A stretch of DNA of 33,349 bases, taken from positions 1 through 33,349 of the forward strand of contig PMBF01000116.1 in the NCBI GenBank assembly GCA_003152875.1, given 5' to 3'. The position numbers were made by a program, and so were the translations under genes. Positions 18,732 to 27,111 of the stretch are shown here, in pieces (the first letter of the stretch is position 1; each line of letters begins with the position of its first letter). Source of the DNA: Ignavibacteriota bacterium (lineage in GTDB: Bacteria; Bacteroidota; Ignavibacteria; UBA10030; UBA6906). Under the pieces are notes generated by a model, which was not told the DNA's origin, ran no database searches, and was given only the letters and a program-made list of their open reading frames with translations.

Positions 18732-20954
18732 TCAGTTCTTCCTGATCAGCGGCACCTGCGCCATCGCGCTGATCTCGAACACTCTGAAGCCCGGATACTT
18801 GAAGTGGATTTCCAGGACATTGCTGCCAGCTTTGTCCATTTCCACCGGAGAGATCTGAGATTCGTAGTTGTTCGAAGCCATGGGCGCGGTGATGCGGAAC
18901 CTGCCTTCGTTCCTGATCGGCTTCTTGTTGAGGGTGATCTCCTGGTACCACTGTTCTGTCCCGGCCTTCTCAGCCACCTCATGCGGGAGCTTGATGTTGA
19001 TGTCGAACACGGGGAACTGGGCTTCGGAAGGGATGCGCAGGCCCAGGCGGAAGATGTATTCGTTTGTCCCGCGCGGGCTGGTGGACACCGGCATGGCAAA
19101 AAGCCTGCGGTACTCCCTGGCCTTCACGATCCATTTGGCCGCAGCGGGATTGCACTCATCAACCAACCCCTTCACCTGTTTGTCTGTGCCTTTGTAGAAC
19201 TTCCCATGGTCCACAATGGCACGTGCCTTCTCCACCCCCCTGTCGCCGACGTTTTTGATGAAGTCCGCGTAAATGGCCTTGATCGAGTTTTCCGGGAACC
19301 GGACGTACTTGATCTGGTCCAGGTAATCGTCGATCTGCTTCCGCTTGGCGGCAAGATCGCCGGGCCCGACGGAGCTGAAGCTCAGCTGATGGACCGGCAA
19401 GAAGACCGAGTCCTGGTACAGAGCCGGGACGTTTTCATAGCTGGCTTCATGCTGCCTGGCAAATGCGTCAACCCGCTGCTGCGAGGCCAGCTTCACCCCA
19501 TCGAAGAGTTGCGATTCCAGGTGCCGCGTGATTTGCGTGCGCTGATCCATAAGGGACTCTGGTGAGGAGAGGTCATCCCCATTGAAGAGCTGGCGCAGGG
19601 AAGACTCCGCAGCCGGCCACACCTTCGCTTCGAGGCTTGCCGAGGCCCTGGCGGCATTTCCGTACACCATTTCCTGATCGTTCACCCGGCTTGCCGCGTT
19701 TCCTATCTCCCTGGTCATGCGGACGGCACAGGGATAGCCGCCGAAATGCTCGATCCTTCCCGAAAGCGGCTCGGGGAGGGAAGGCTTGATCTGCGACACC
19801 TTCGAGACCTGCATAGTGAAAAATGCTTCGCCAGCAGTAGGGAGATTCCGGGTTGTCTGCTGATCCAGCTCCTTGAGCCGGCTGTTGACGGAGGCGAGCG
19901 CCTCACTCTCAACGTTGAACTGCTTGACGAACTTCACAAGGCCGTAGACCTCCTTCGACACCGGTTTCCCGCATGACTGGTAGAGGTCCACAAGGGAGTT
20001 GTCCGGCTGGGGCTTTATCGGGCCGATGTCGTTCTTTGAACCCAGGAGCTGGTCATAGTACGGCAAGACTCCGTCCAGGCGCACTGAGAGGAGCGTCCTC
20101 AACCTTTCCGCAGCGCCCGAGGGGAAGCTCTTCGCATGCTTCATGCTTTCGGCCATCGAGGGCACCCCCTCCAGAAAGGCTGCCGTGTTCCCCCTGCTGT
20201 CATGCTCGATATTCACGATCGAGAGGACACGGGCAAAGTTCTCCTGAAAATCCAATTCGTCGTCGAGGCGGGTCTTCAGCTCGGTGTACTGCTTATAGGC
20301 GGTATCCTGGGAGGAAGCGATGTTCTCCGGAAAGACGGAGGCAAGAGAGTTCAGCTCATCCCGGAGGGCACGGAGTTTCACGCTGCGCTGCTGGAGTGCA
20401 GGAAGCTCGGCGGCGGCATTGAGGCCGTCCAGGTTCGTCGTGGGCGAGATGCCTTCGTAGCCCGTCCGGTCGACGCTGTTCGCCCCGAGGGTCCCCCGGT
20501 ATGCGGTGTAGCGTATTTCGAACGTGTAACGCCACGCAGGAACGTACCGGTAATGCATCGCCAGCTGCAAATCCTGCCGAACCGTGTCGATGACCCAGAA
20601 GAACATCGGGCTCCGCGGATCGACGGCATAAACCATGAGGGAATCGTTCGCCGCCGCCTCATCGATAATCGGCTTGAACGGTCCTTCCTTCCCATCGAAT
20701 TGCCTGGTGAGGAAGGCATGCATCGCGAGTTTCTGGTCGATGACCAAAACGAGCTTGAAGTTGTCGTGCGCCGGCGGCGGGAACTGGATGTAGTACTTCT
20801 TGTCGCGCGAAAGCTCGAAGTTGTCCTTGTTGTCTTTCAGCTCGATATAGCCGCGCTCAGCCGGCAGGAGCGGCGGGTCAGGCTCAAGCTCCTTGTAGGC
20901 TGCACAGCCGGCAAGGAGAAACGTGAAAAGGAATAACAAGGGGAGACGTTTCAT
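18732..20954 (-). CDS. Large lipoprotein of unknown function
   Basis: ATG at 20954 with GGAGG at 20959-20963. Signal peptide and lipobox 'MKRLPLLFLFTFLLAGCAAYKELEPD'. 740 aa, no recognisable family. Confidence 0.8.
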   Translation of the reverse strand: MKRLPLLFLFTFLLAGCAAYKELEPDPPLLPAERGYIELKDNKDNFELSRDKKYYIQFPPPAHDNFKLVLVIDQKLAMHAFLTRQFDGKEGPFKPIIDEAAANDSLMVYAVDPRSPMFFWVIDTVRQDLQLAMHYRYVPAWRYTFEIRYTAYRGTLGANSVDRTGYEGISPTTNLDGLNAAAELPALQQRSVKLRALRDELNSLASVFPENIASSQDTAYKQYTELKTRLDDELDFQENFARVLSIVNIEHDSRGNTAAFLEGVPSMAESMKHAKSFPSGAAERLRTLLSVRLDGVLPYYDQLLGSKNDIGPIKPQPDNSLVDLYQSCGKPVSKEVYGLVKFVKQFNVESEALASVNSRLKELDQQTTRNLPTAGEAFFTMQVSKVSQIKPSLPEPLSGRIEHFGGYPCAVRMTREIGNAASRVNDQEMVYGNAARASASLEAKVWPAAESSLRQLFNGDDLSSPESLMDQRTQITRHLESQLFDGVKLASQQRVDAFARQHEASYENVPALYQDSVFLPVHQLSFSSVGPGDLAAKRKQIDDYLDQIKYVRFPENSIKAIYADFIKNVGDRGVEKARAIVDHGKFYKGTDKQVKGLVDECNPAAAKWIVKAREYRRLFAMPVSTSPRGTNEYIFRLGLRIPSEAQFPVFDINIKLPHEVAEKAGTEQWYQEITLNKKPIRNEGRFRITAPMASNNYESQISPVEMDKAGSNVLEIHFKYPGFRVFEISAMAQVPLIRKN

Positions 20955-20985
20955 GAGTCCTCCGATCCTGGAAATGGCAAAAAGG

Positions 20986-21014
20986 AATATATCAACGATT
21001 CCGGCCTCCTTCAA
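20986..21014 (-). promoter_or_regulatory. Candidate sigma70-type promoter for the lipoprotein/ABC operon
   Basis: Minus strand TTGAAG (21014-21009), 17-nt spacer, TATATT (20991-20986), about 32 bp upstream of the start codon. Confidence 0.5.
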
Positions 21015-21160
21015 GTGAAAACACCGGATTCCGGCACATGGTTGCCATCAGCCTTGAAGAAAGGCAGGCGGGCCCGGCACCCCCGGCACGGGCTCCGGAC
21101 CGGTACGCGGTACTCCGTCCCGGCCAAGAAGATCCTCCAGGGCCAGGAATCCAGGAAGCC

Positions 21161-21397
21161 TCATTGCCCGGGCGCACCCTGCGGACCGGCTGGCGGGAAA
21201 TTCTCGCCCGGAACCCCGCGAAGATGCGTTGGCCCCTCAGGGAGTTTTCGGATAAGACGGCCTGAGCGGCGGGCCGCATCCGTAAGGAGGTATTCAATCT
21301 GCGCGTTGACGCTGCGGAGCTCATCGGCCGCCCACCGTTCCAGGGCTTCGTAGAGATCGTCGCTGACGCGCAGGAGGAATCGTTTCTTCCCTGTCAT
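21161..21397 (-). CDS. Small ribbon-helix-helix (Arc-like) DNA-binding protein
   Basis: 78 aa: '[44 protein letters not shown]' is a typical RHH fold. ATGA overlap with the upstream SPFH gene. Confidence 0.82.
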   Translation of the reverse strand: MTGKKRFLLRVSDDLYEALERWAADELRSVNAQIEYLLTDAARRSGRLIRKLPEGPTHLRGVPGENFPPAGPQGAPGQ

Positions 21398-22269
21398 GCG
21401 TACAGAGTCCCGGTGTTGATAACCGGCTGCGCCTCCCGATCCGCGACAAGCGCCACCAGAAGGTTGTTCACCATCGACGCCTTCCGCTCTTCGTCCAGCT
21501 GCACGACACCCCTCTCACTGAGCATCTGGAGCGCCTCCTGCACCATCCCTACGGCACCCTCCACGATCTTTTGTCTGGCCGCAACAATCGCCTCCGCTTG
21601 CTGCCGCCGCAGCATCGCCTGAGCGATTTCCGGCGCGTAAGCCAGATGGCTGATGCGCGCATCGGAGATCTCAACCCCTGCAAGCTCCAGACGGGAGTGG
21701 ACCTCGCGGGTGAGCCGGTCCAGGACCTCCGCCGTGCTGCCGCGGAGTGAGGCCTTGCCTTCCGCATGTGCATCGTAGGGATACTGAGAGGCAAGCGAGC
21801 GGATTGCCGTCTCACTCTGAATCCCCACGAACGCTTCATAGCTCTCCACATCGAAGAGCGCCTTCGCCGAGTCGACGACACGCCAGACGATCACCGCGGC
21901 GATTTCAATCGGGTTGCCGTTGAGATCGTTCACCTTGAGCCTTTCACTGTTGAAGTTGTGGACCCGGAGCGAGATCGAGCGCTTGACGGTCAGAGGGTTC
22001 GTCCACCAGAACCCAGCCTGAAGGACCGATCCGCTGTACTTCCCCAGGAATACCAGCACTCTCGCTTCGTTGGGATGGACGATGAAGAAACCCGGAATGA
22101 GCAGGGATACCACAATCATATCGGGGAAGAAGAACCATAACAGTGATGCATCACGAGTCCTGACAACCTCCACCAGAGACCAGACTCCTGCCAGGGTCAA
22201 GAGAACCGTCACCAGCGACATGACGAAGCCGTTTATCTTGAGTGCGGGTCTTTCACTGACAGAGAGCAT
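21394..22269 (-). CDS. SPFH/Band 7 (stomatin/prohibitin-like) membrane protein
   Basis: Two N-terminal TM stretches, then '[34 protein letters not shown]', '[36 protein letters not shown]', '[47 protein letters not shown]'. RBS GGAGG at 22276-22280. Confidence 0.92.
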   Translation of the reverse strand: MLSVSERPALKINGFVMSLVTVLLTLAGVWSLVEVVRTRDASLLWFFFPDMIVVSLLIPGFFIVHPNEARVLVFLGKYSGSVLQAGFWWTNPLTVKRSISLRVHNFNSERLKVNDLNGNPIEIAAVIVWRVVDSAKALFDVESYEAFVGIQSETAIRSLASQYPYDAHAEGKASLRGSTAEVLDRLTREVHSRLELAGVEISDARISHLAYAPEIAQAMLRRQQAEAIVAARQKIVEGAVGMVQEALQMLSERGVVQLDEERKASMVNNLLVALVADREAQPVINTGTLYA

Positions 22270-22292
22270 GGAATACCTCCAGGAATATTAAC

Positions 22293-22332
22293 GTGATAAA
22301 GATATGATATCACTTTTCTATCACAATGTCAA
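22293..22332 (-). promoter_or_regulatory. Promoter with overlaid inverted/direct half-sites upstream of the SPFH-RHH pair
   Basis: Minus strand -35 TTGACA (22332-22327), 17-nt spacer, -10 TATCAT (22309-22304). Half-sites GTGATA at 22293-22298, TATCAC at 22308-22313 and TATCAC at 22319-22324 (plus-strand reading). Confidence 0.65.
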
Positions 22333-22648
22333 GTGGTTCCTGAATCAGAACGAAATGTCAAACAGAGTATGATTTTGCATTGTTTGTTCACTATTCTGAA
22401 CCATTCATCAGTCATGTCCTGGTTACAGCATCCATGGGCAGGAGGCATCGGCTGAATCTCGATCAGTGATATTATTCGCAATTCGGGATTCTTGGCACTG
22501 ACCCACCCCCCTGCAAGCCGGCAAGTACTGAACAAGCCGGAGTTCAGTGTGCTCCCGTCGAGCTTTGCCTCGTGGCTTCCGGATGCGGGAATGTAGGATT
22601 GAGGGCACACCATAGCAGCGAGACTTAAGAGACATCACAGGAGAACCT

Positions 22649-24229
22649 ATGAAGCTCCATCGACAGACATGCGCCGTGTTGATTTTTCTGCTGCTCGCGA
22701 TGAGTGCTGTTCACGCGCAGCAGCTGCGCTATGTGCAACAGCGGATCACCAATGGCGTGCTGGAAGGGGTGGTGAGCCCCGATGGGAAGGTGCGCACGTT
22801 CAAGGGTATCCCGTATGCCGCGCCGCCTGTAGGGCCGTTGCGCTGGAAGGCGCCGCAGCCGGTTCTCTCCTGGACCGGTGTCCGGAAGGCCGTCGAGTAC
22901 CCGGCACGCAGTATGCAGGGACGTCCCTATAGTGACATGATCTTCAACGACAATGGTCCCAGCGAAGACTGCCTCTACCTGAACCTCTGGATGCCGGAAG
23001 AATCTACGAAGGTCAAGCTCCCGGTGATGGTCTGGATCCATGGCGGAGGCTACATCGCCGGCTCCTCATCCGAACCGCGGCAGGACGCCGGGAACCTGTC
23101 GAAGAAGGGGGTCATGGTCGTCAGCTTCAACTACCGGTTGGGGGTTTTCGGATTCTTCGCGCATCCTGAGCTCGCCAAAGAGTCCGGACACAATGCCTCG
23201 GGCAACTACGGACTTCTCGATCAGGTCGCCGCCCTCGATTGGGTCAAGAAGAACATCGCCGCGTTTGGCGGCGATCCCGACAATGTCACGATTTTCGGGG
23301 AATCAGCCGGCTCATGCTCGGTCAGTGTCTTGATGGCCTCGCCCCTGGCACGTGGTCTTTTCCACCGCGCAATCGGCGAGAGCGGCGCTCACATTGGCGC
23401 CACACTTCGGATGAAGTCACGCGATCAGGCGGAACAAGAAGGGGTGAAATTCGCGGAGTCGGCGTTGGGGACAGCATCTCTCGAGGCGTTGCGGGCCATG
23501 CCCGCTCAAGAAGTGCTCGAAGCCGCGATGAAGCAACCGTGGGACTATTTCAAGCCAGACGTTGATGGGTACTTCGTACTTGCGGACTGTCCATCACTCT
23601 ACGCCGCAGGCGGCCAGATGCACATACCGCTTCTCGCCGGTTGGAACAAGAACGAAGAAAACTACTATGCCTTCTTCGACAAGGACGAGCCGACAGTTCA
23701 GAACTATGTTGGACACGCCAAAGCACGGTTCGGCGCCGACGCGGAGGCATTTCTCAGGCTCTATCCGGCAGCGACTGATGCCCAGGCAAAGCAGGCGGCG
23801 GCGGACTTCGACGGGGACAAGTTCATGGGGTATGGTACCTGGAAATGGCTCGAACTGCAGCTCAAGACCGGTGAGTCCCAGGTCTTCCGGTACGAGTTTG
23901 ATCAGACTCTTCCTCTGCCGGCGGACGCAAAGCCGGGGACGGAGCCGACGGCGCCTCACGCATCTGAAATCGAGTTCGTCTTCCGGGTGCTCTCGTCGAG
24001 GAACCTGCCGTGGCGTGCTGAGGACCAGATGGTGTCGGAGCTCATATCGTCGTACTGGACGAACTTCGCGAAGACCGGGGATCCGAACGGACCGGGGCTG
24101 CCGAAGTGGCCGGAGTACAACAGCCGGGACGGTTATCAGGTGATGCACATCGAGGCCAACCCAGGTTCCGCTCCTGACGAGCACCGGGACCGGTACAAAT
24201 TCCTCGACCAGCTCCTTCTCGCCCCGTAG
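22649..24229 (+). CDS. Secreted type-B carboxylesterase
   Basis: Signal peptide 'MKLHRQTCAVLIFLLLAMSAVHAQ', 'GIPYAAPPVGPLRWKAPQP', 'SEDCLYLNLWMP', 'VMVWIHGGGYIAGSS', nucleophile motif 'TIFGESAGS'. RBS AGGAG upstream. Confidence 0.93.
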   Translation: MKLHRQTCAVLIFLLLAMSAVHAQQLRYVQQRITNGVLEGVVSPDGKVRTFKGIPYAAPPVGPLRWKAPQPVLSWTGVRKAVEYPARSMQGRPYSDMIFNDNGPSEDCLYLNLWMPEESTKVKLPVMVWIHGGGYIAGSSSEPRQDAGNLSKKGVMVVSFNYRLGVFGFFAHPELAKESGHNASGNYGLLDQVAALDWVKKNIAAFGGDPDNVTIFGESAGSCSVSVLMASPLARGLFHRAIGESGAHIGATLRMKSRDQAEQEGVKFAESALGTASLEALRAMPAQEVLEAAMKQPWDYFKPDVDGYFVLADCPSLYAAGGQMHIPLLAGWNKNEENYYAFFDKDEPTVQNYVGHAKARFGADAEAFLRLYPAATDAQAKQAAADFDGDKFMGYGTWKWLELQLKTGESQVFRYEFDQTLPLPADAKPGTEPTAPHASEIEFVFRVLSSRNLPWRAEDQMVSELISSYWTNFAKTGDPNGPGLPKWPEYNSRDGYQVMHIEANPGSAPDEHRDRYKFLDQLLLAP

Positions 24230-24468
24230 ACATTGGGTAAGACTCTCCCGGCCTCTAATGTCCCCATCGCCCTCGCCGGATCGCCTTCTGCGCCCGGAGG
24301 AGATAGTGATGAGCTCCCTCCACTGAGGGGACGCAGACTCATCGGCGGGAGCCCAGGTCTTGATCGTACCCGGGGGTGTAGAGAATCGACGATGACTGAA
24401 GACAATCGCCCGGCGAAAGACGATCATGCGGGCACGCTTCTGCTCCTGATGAATAGGGGAACACGAAA

Positions 24469-25467
24469 ATGAAAGACACCGAAGCTACCCCGGAGTTCAT
24501 CCGGGAAATTGCCTACGCATTCCAGCGAAGCCGAATCCTTCTGACAGCGTACGAACTCGGCATCTTCGGCAACGTAGGGGATCAGAGCGAATTTTCACAG
24601 GATGTCGCCCGTTCGCTGGGCATCGATTGGCGCGCGACGGACCGCCTGATGAATGCCCTCGCAGCGATGGGGTTGCTGCTCAAGGAGGGAGACACATTTC
24701 GCAATTCTCCATCCGCCTCGAGATACCTGGTCCCCTCCAGTCCGGACTACCTGAGTGGATTAATGCACACGGTCCACCTCTGGGACACCTGGAGCACACT
24801 CACCAACGCTGTGAGGCTCGGCACGTCCGTCCCTGCCCAACAAGATCGAAAAGAAGACACAACGACCTGGACCCAGGCATTCATTGCTGCCATGAACGAC
24901 CGGGCACGCAAACAGGCGCCCGTTGTTGCGGCACTGATGAGCCTGAGTGAGGGCATGAGGGTTCTTGACGTCGGCGGCGGATCCGGCGCGTTCGCCATTG
25001 CATTCGTCCGCGCCGGGAAAAACGTGACGGCCACAGTTTTCGATCTCCCTCAAGTACTTCCTCTTACCAGGAGGTACGTCGGCGCGGAGGGGCTCCTGGA
25101 GCGGATTAATCTCGTTCCCGGAGACTATACGACGGATGAACTTCCGCGAGGATACGATCTTGTGTTTCTCTCTGCCATCATCCACAGCAATTCTCCCGAC
25201 CAGAATCGGGCGCTGCTTCGGAAATGCGGCCTGGCCCTCAACCCGAACGGGTACCTTGTGGTGCAGGATTTCATCATGAATGAGAGCCGGACGGGCCCGC
25301 CGGCAGGTGCATTCTTTGCATTGAACATGCTGGTGGGTACTGCGGAAGGAGACACTTACACGGAATCAGAGATCCGGGGCTGGATGAAGGCAGCAGGAGT
25401 ATCCGACATCACCAGAGTGGAAACCCCGTTCGGATCCGCCCAGCTCAGGGGGAGGAAACCGTCCTGA
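24469..25467 (+). CDS. SAM-dependent O-methyltransferase (dimerisation domain plus class I MTase)
   Basis: N-terminal helical dimerisation-type domain 'RSRILLTAYELGIF', motif I 'VLDVGGGSGAFAIAFVRAG', 'YDLVFLSAIIHSNSPDQNRALLRKC', 'GYLVVQDFIMNE', C-terminal 'TYTESEIRGWMKAAGVSDI'. Confidence 0.88.
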   Translation: MKDTEATPEFIREIAYAFQRSRILLTAYELGIFGNVGDQSEFSQDVARSLGIDWRATDRLMNALAAMGLLLKEGDTFRNSPSASRYLVPSSPDYLSGLMHTVHLWDTWSTLTNAVRLGTSVPAQQDRKEDTTTWTQAFIAAMNDRARKQAPVVAALMSLSEGMRVLDVGGGSGAFAIAFVRAGKNVTATVFDLPQVLPLTRRYVGAEGLLERINLVPGDYTTDELPRGYDLVFLSAIIHSNSPDQNRALLRKCGLALNPNGYLVVQDFIMNESRTGPPAGAFFALNMLVGTAEGDTYTESEIRGWMKAAGVSDITRVETPFGSAQLRGRKPS

Positions 25468-25618
25468 TCTGGCCTTTGCATTCAAGCGATCAGAGGAAAT
25501 CAGGACCCAGGAGTTGACTGGAGGATGAATGCTTGGGGGGGAACATCGAAAAGCGCGGAAAATTCTCCTGCTCACCGGATTCTGAACCCGGCATTCCAAA
25601 CGGAGAATTCCTCATGGG

Positions 25619-25643
25619 AAAGCCCGCCAAAGGCGGGCTTTCC
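25619..25643 (-). terminator. GC-rich hairpin downstream of tRNA-Phe, likely terminator
   Basis: Stem GAAAGCCCGCC / GGCGGGCTTTC with AAA loop, immediately 3' of the tRNA on the minus strand. Confidence 0.55.
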
Positions 25644-25645
25644 AG

Positions 25646-25718
25646 TGGACAGGGACGGAATCGAACCGCCGACACAAGGATTTTCAGTCCTTTGCTCTAC
25701 CAACTGAGCTACCTGTCC
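25646..25718 (-). tRNA. tRNA-Phe (GAA), 3' CCA not encoded
   Basis: Minus strand GGACAGGTAGCTCAGTTGGTAGAGCAAAGGACTGAAAATCCTTGTGTCGGCGGTTCGATTCCGTCCCTGTCCA. Cloverleaf with 7-bp acceptor stem, anticodon loop CTGAAAA and T-loop GGTTCGATTCC. Confidence 0.97.
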
Positions 25719-25791
25719 GTCAAAGCAGGGAAAATATAGCGAAACGCTAGGAAAAAGAAAAGCCCGCGGGTAAAATAACGACGGGACCGCG

Positions 25792-26937
25792 TCAGATCAG
25801 CTTCCCGTTCTTTTTCAGCACCTCACGGGCAATGACGACCCGCTGGATCTCGTTCGTCCCCTCAAAGATACGGTTGATGCGGGCATCGCGATAAAAGCGC
25901 TCGATCGGCATCTCCCTCGAATACCCCATGCCGCCGTGGATCTGCACGGCCATGTCGACGACCTTGCAGAGTCCCTCGGAGACGAACAGCTTCACCGTGG
26001 CCGACTGCCGGGAGATCGGCTTTCCCTGATCGTAGATGAATGCCGTCCGGTAGACCATGGACTCCATCGCATAGACCTGGGTCGCCATGTCGGCCAGCAT
26101 GAACTGGATCGCCTCAAACTGCGCTATTGGTACATCAAACTGCTTCCGTTCCTTCGCATACCGCGTGGAGAGTTCGAGCATCTCCTTCGAGGCTCCGAGG
26201 CACGCTGCGCCCAGGCCCAGACGACCTGCGTCGAGTGTCTTCATGGCGATCAGGAAGCCGCGGCCGTCTTCGCCGATCATGTTGCTTGCCGGGACCCGGA
26301 CGTTTTCGAGGGTAATGGGATTCGTGACGCTCCCCCTGATCCCCATCTTCTTCTCCGGCGGGCCGGCATGGAACCCCGGCATCTTGGTCTCCACGACAAA
26401 ACCGGTAATCCCCTTCTCCGTGCGGGCGAACAGCGACACCACGTCGGCGATGCCGCCGTTGGTGATCCACATCTTCTCGCCATTGATCACCCACTCATCT
26501 CCTTCCCGGCGCGCCCGCGTCCGTAGGTTGAACGAGTCGGATCCGGCCAGCACCTCCGTGAGCGCGAATGCACCGATATACTTCCCCTCGGCAAGCGGCA
26601 CAAGGTACTTCCTTTTCAGCTCCTCGGTCCCGCCAAGGAAGATGGCGTTGGCCCCGATCGACTCATGGGCACCGATGAAGGTCGCCGTGGAGAGACAACC
26701 CCTTCCGATCTCTTCCTGCATGAGACAGTATCCCACTTCCCCGAACCCGCCGCCGCCGTACTCCGGGGGGAACGCCGCGCCGAGCAGACCAAGATCCTTG
26801 ATCTTCTGGATGAGGTCGTCCGGAATGCGCTCCTGCTGGTCGATCTCCTGGCCGCGCGGCTTGATCTCTGCATTCACAAAATCACGCACCATGTCCCGAA
26901 GCATCAGCTGCTCTTCGGAAAAGGGAAAATCACTCAT
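25792..26937 (-). CDS. Acyl-CoA dehydrogenase
   Basis: 381 aa: 'FALTEVLAGSDSFNLRTRA', 'VINGEKMWITNGGIADVVSLFA', 'QIHGGMGYSREMPIERFYRDARINRIFEGTNEIQRVVIAREVLK'. Confidence 0.95.
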   Translation of the reverse strand: MSDFPFSEEQLMLRDMVRDFVNAEIKPRGQEIDQQERIPDDLIQKIKDLGLLGAAFPPEYGGGGFGEVGYCLMQEEIGRGCLSTATFIGAHESIGANAIFLGGTEELKRKYLVPLAEGKYIGAFALTEVLAGSDSFNLRTRARREGDEWVINGEKMWITNGGIADVVSLFARTEKGITGFVVETKMPGFHAGPPEKKMGIRGSVTNPITLENVRVPASNMIGEDGRGFLIAMKTLDAGRLGLGAACLGASKEMLELSTRYAKERKQFDVPIAQFEAIQFMLADMATQVYAMESMVYRTAFIYDQGKPISRQSATVKLFVSEGLCKVVDMAVQIHGGMGYSREMPIERFYRDARINRIFEGTNEIQRVVIAREVLKKNGKLI

Positions 26938-27014
26938 GCGGAACCTCGTTGTTCGCTCGATTGAAGGAATTCGTTGGGGAAGAGGAGAAAAGGGAACTGC
27001 TCCACGACCACGGT

Positions 27015-27068
27015 ATGCGCTTTGGCGACGGAATGCGCATCAGCATCGGAAGGCGCTTCGGCAACGGA
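27015..27068. repeat. 18-bp imperfect tandem repeat (3 units plus partial fourth)
   Basis: ATGCGCTTTGGCGACGGA / ATGCGCATCAGCATCGGA / AGGCGCTTCGGCAACGGA, followed by AGGCGATCC, in the gap between the acyl-CoA dehydrogenase and SDR genes. Confidence 0.75.
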
Positions 27069-27111
27069 AGGCGATCCACGAGCTCGTTGCACCCCGGGGG
27101 ACAGCAGCGGC

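Noticed and set aside
21161-22269. Toxin-antitoxin interpretation of the RHH gene
   Set aside because: The partner is an SPFH membrane protein, not a recognisable toxin such as PIN, RelE or MazF; a regulatory role is simpler.
24233-24472. 79-aa plus-strand ORF overlapping the methyltransferase start by ATGA, possible leader peptide
   Set aside because: Weak non-ATG start, low-complexity composition and no clear RBS; the overlap alone is not enough.
22270-25718. Possible integrated island between the SPFH promoter and tRNA-Phe
   Set aside because: No integrase, and I could not find a direct repeat of the tRNA 3' end at the other side; the esterase and methyltransferase look like ordinary chromosomal genes.
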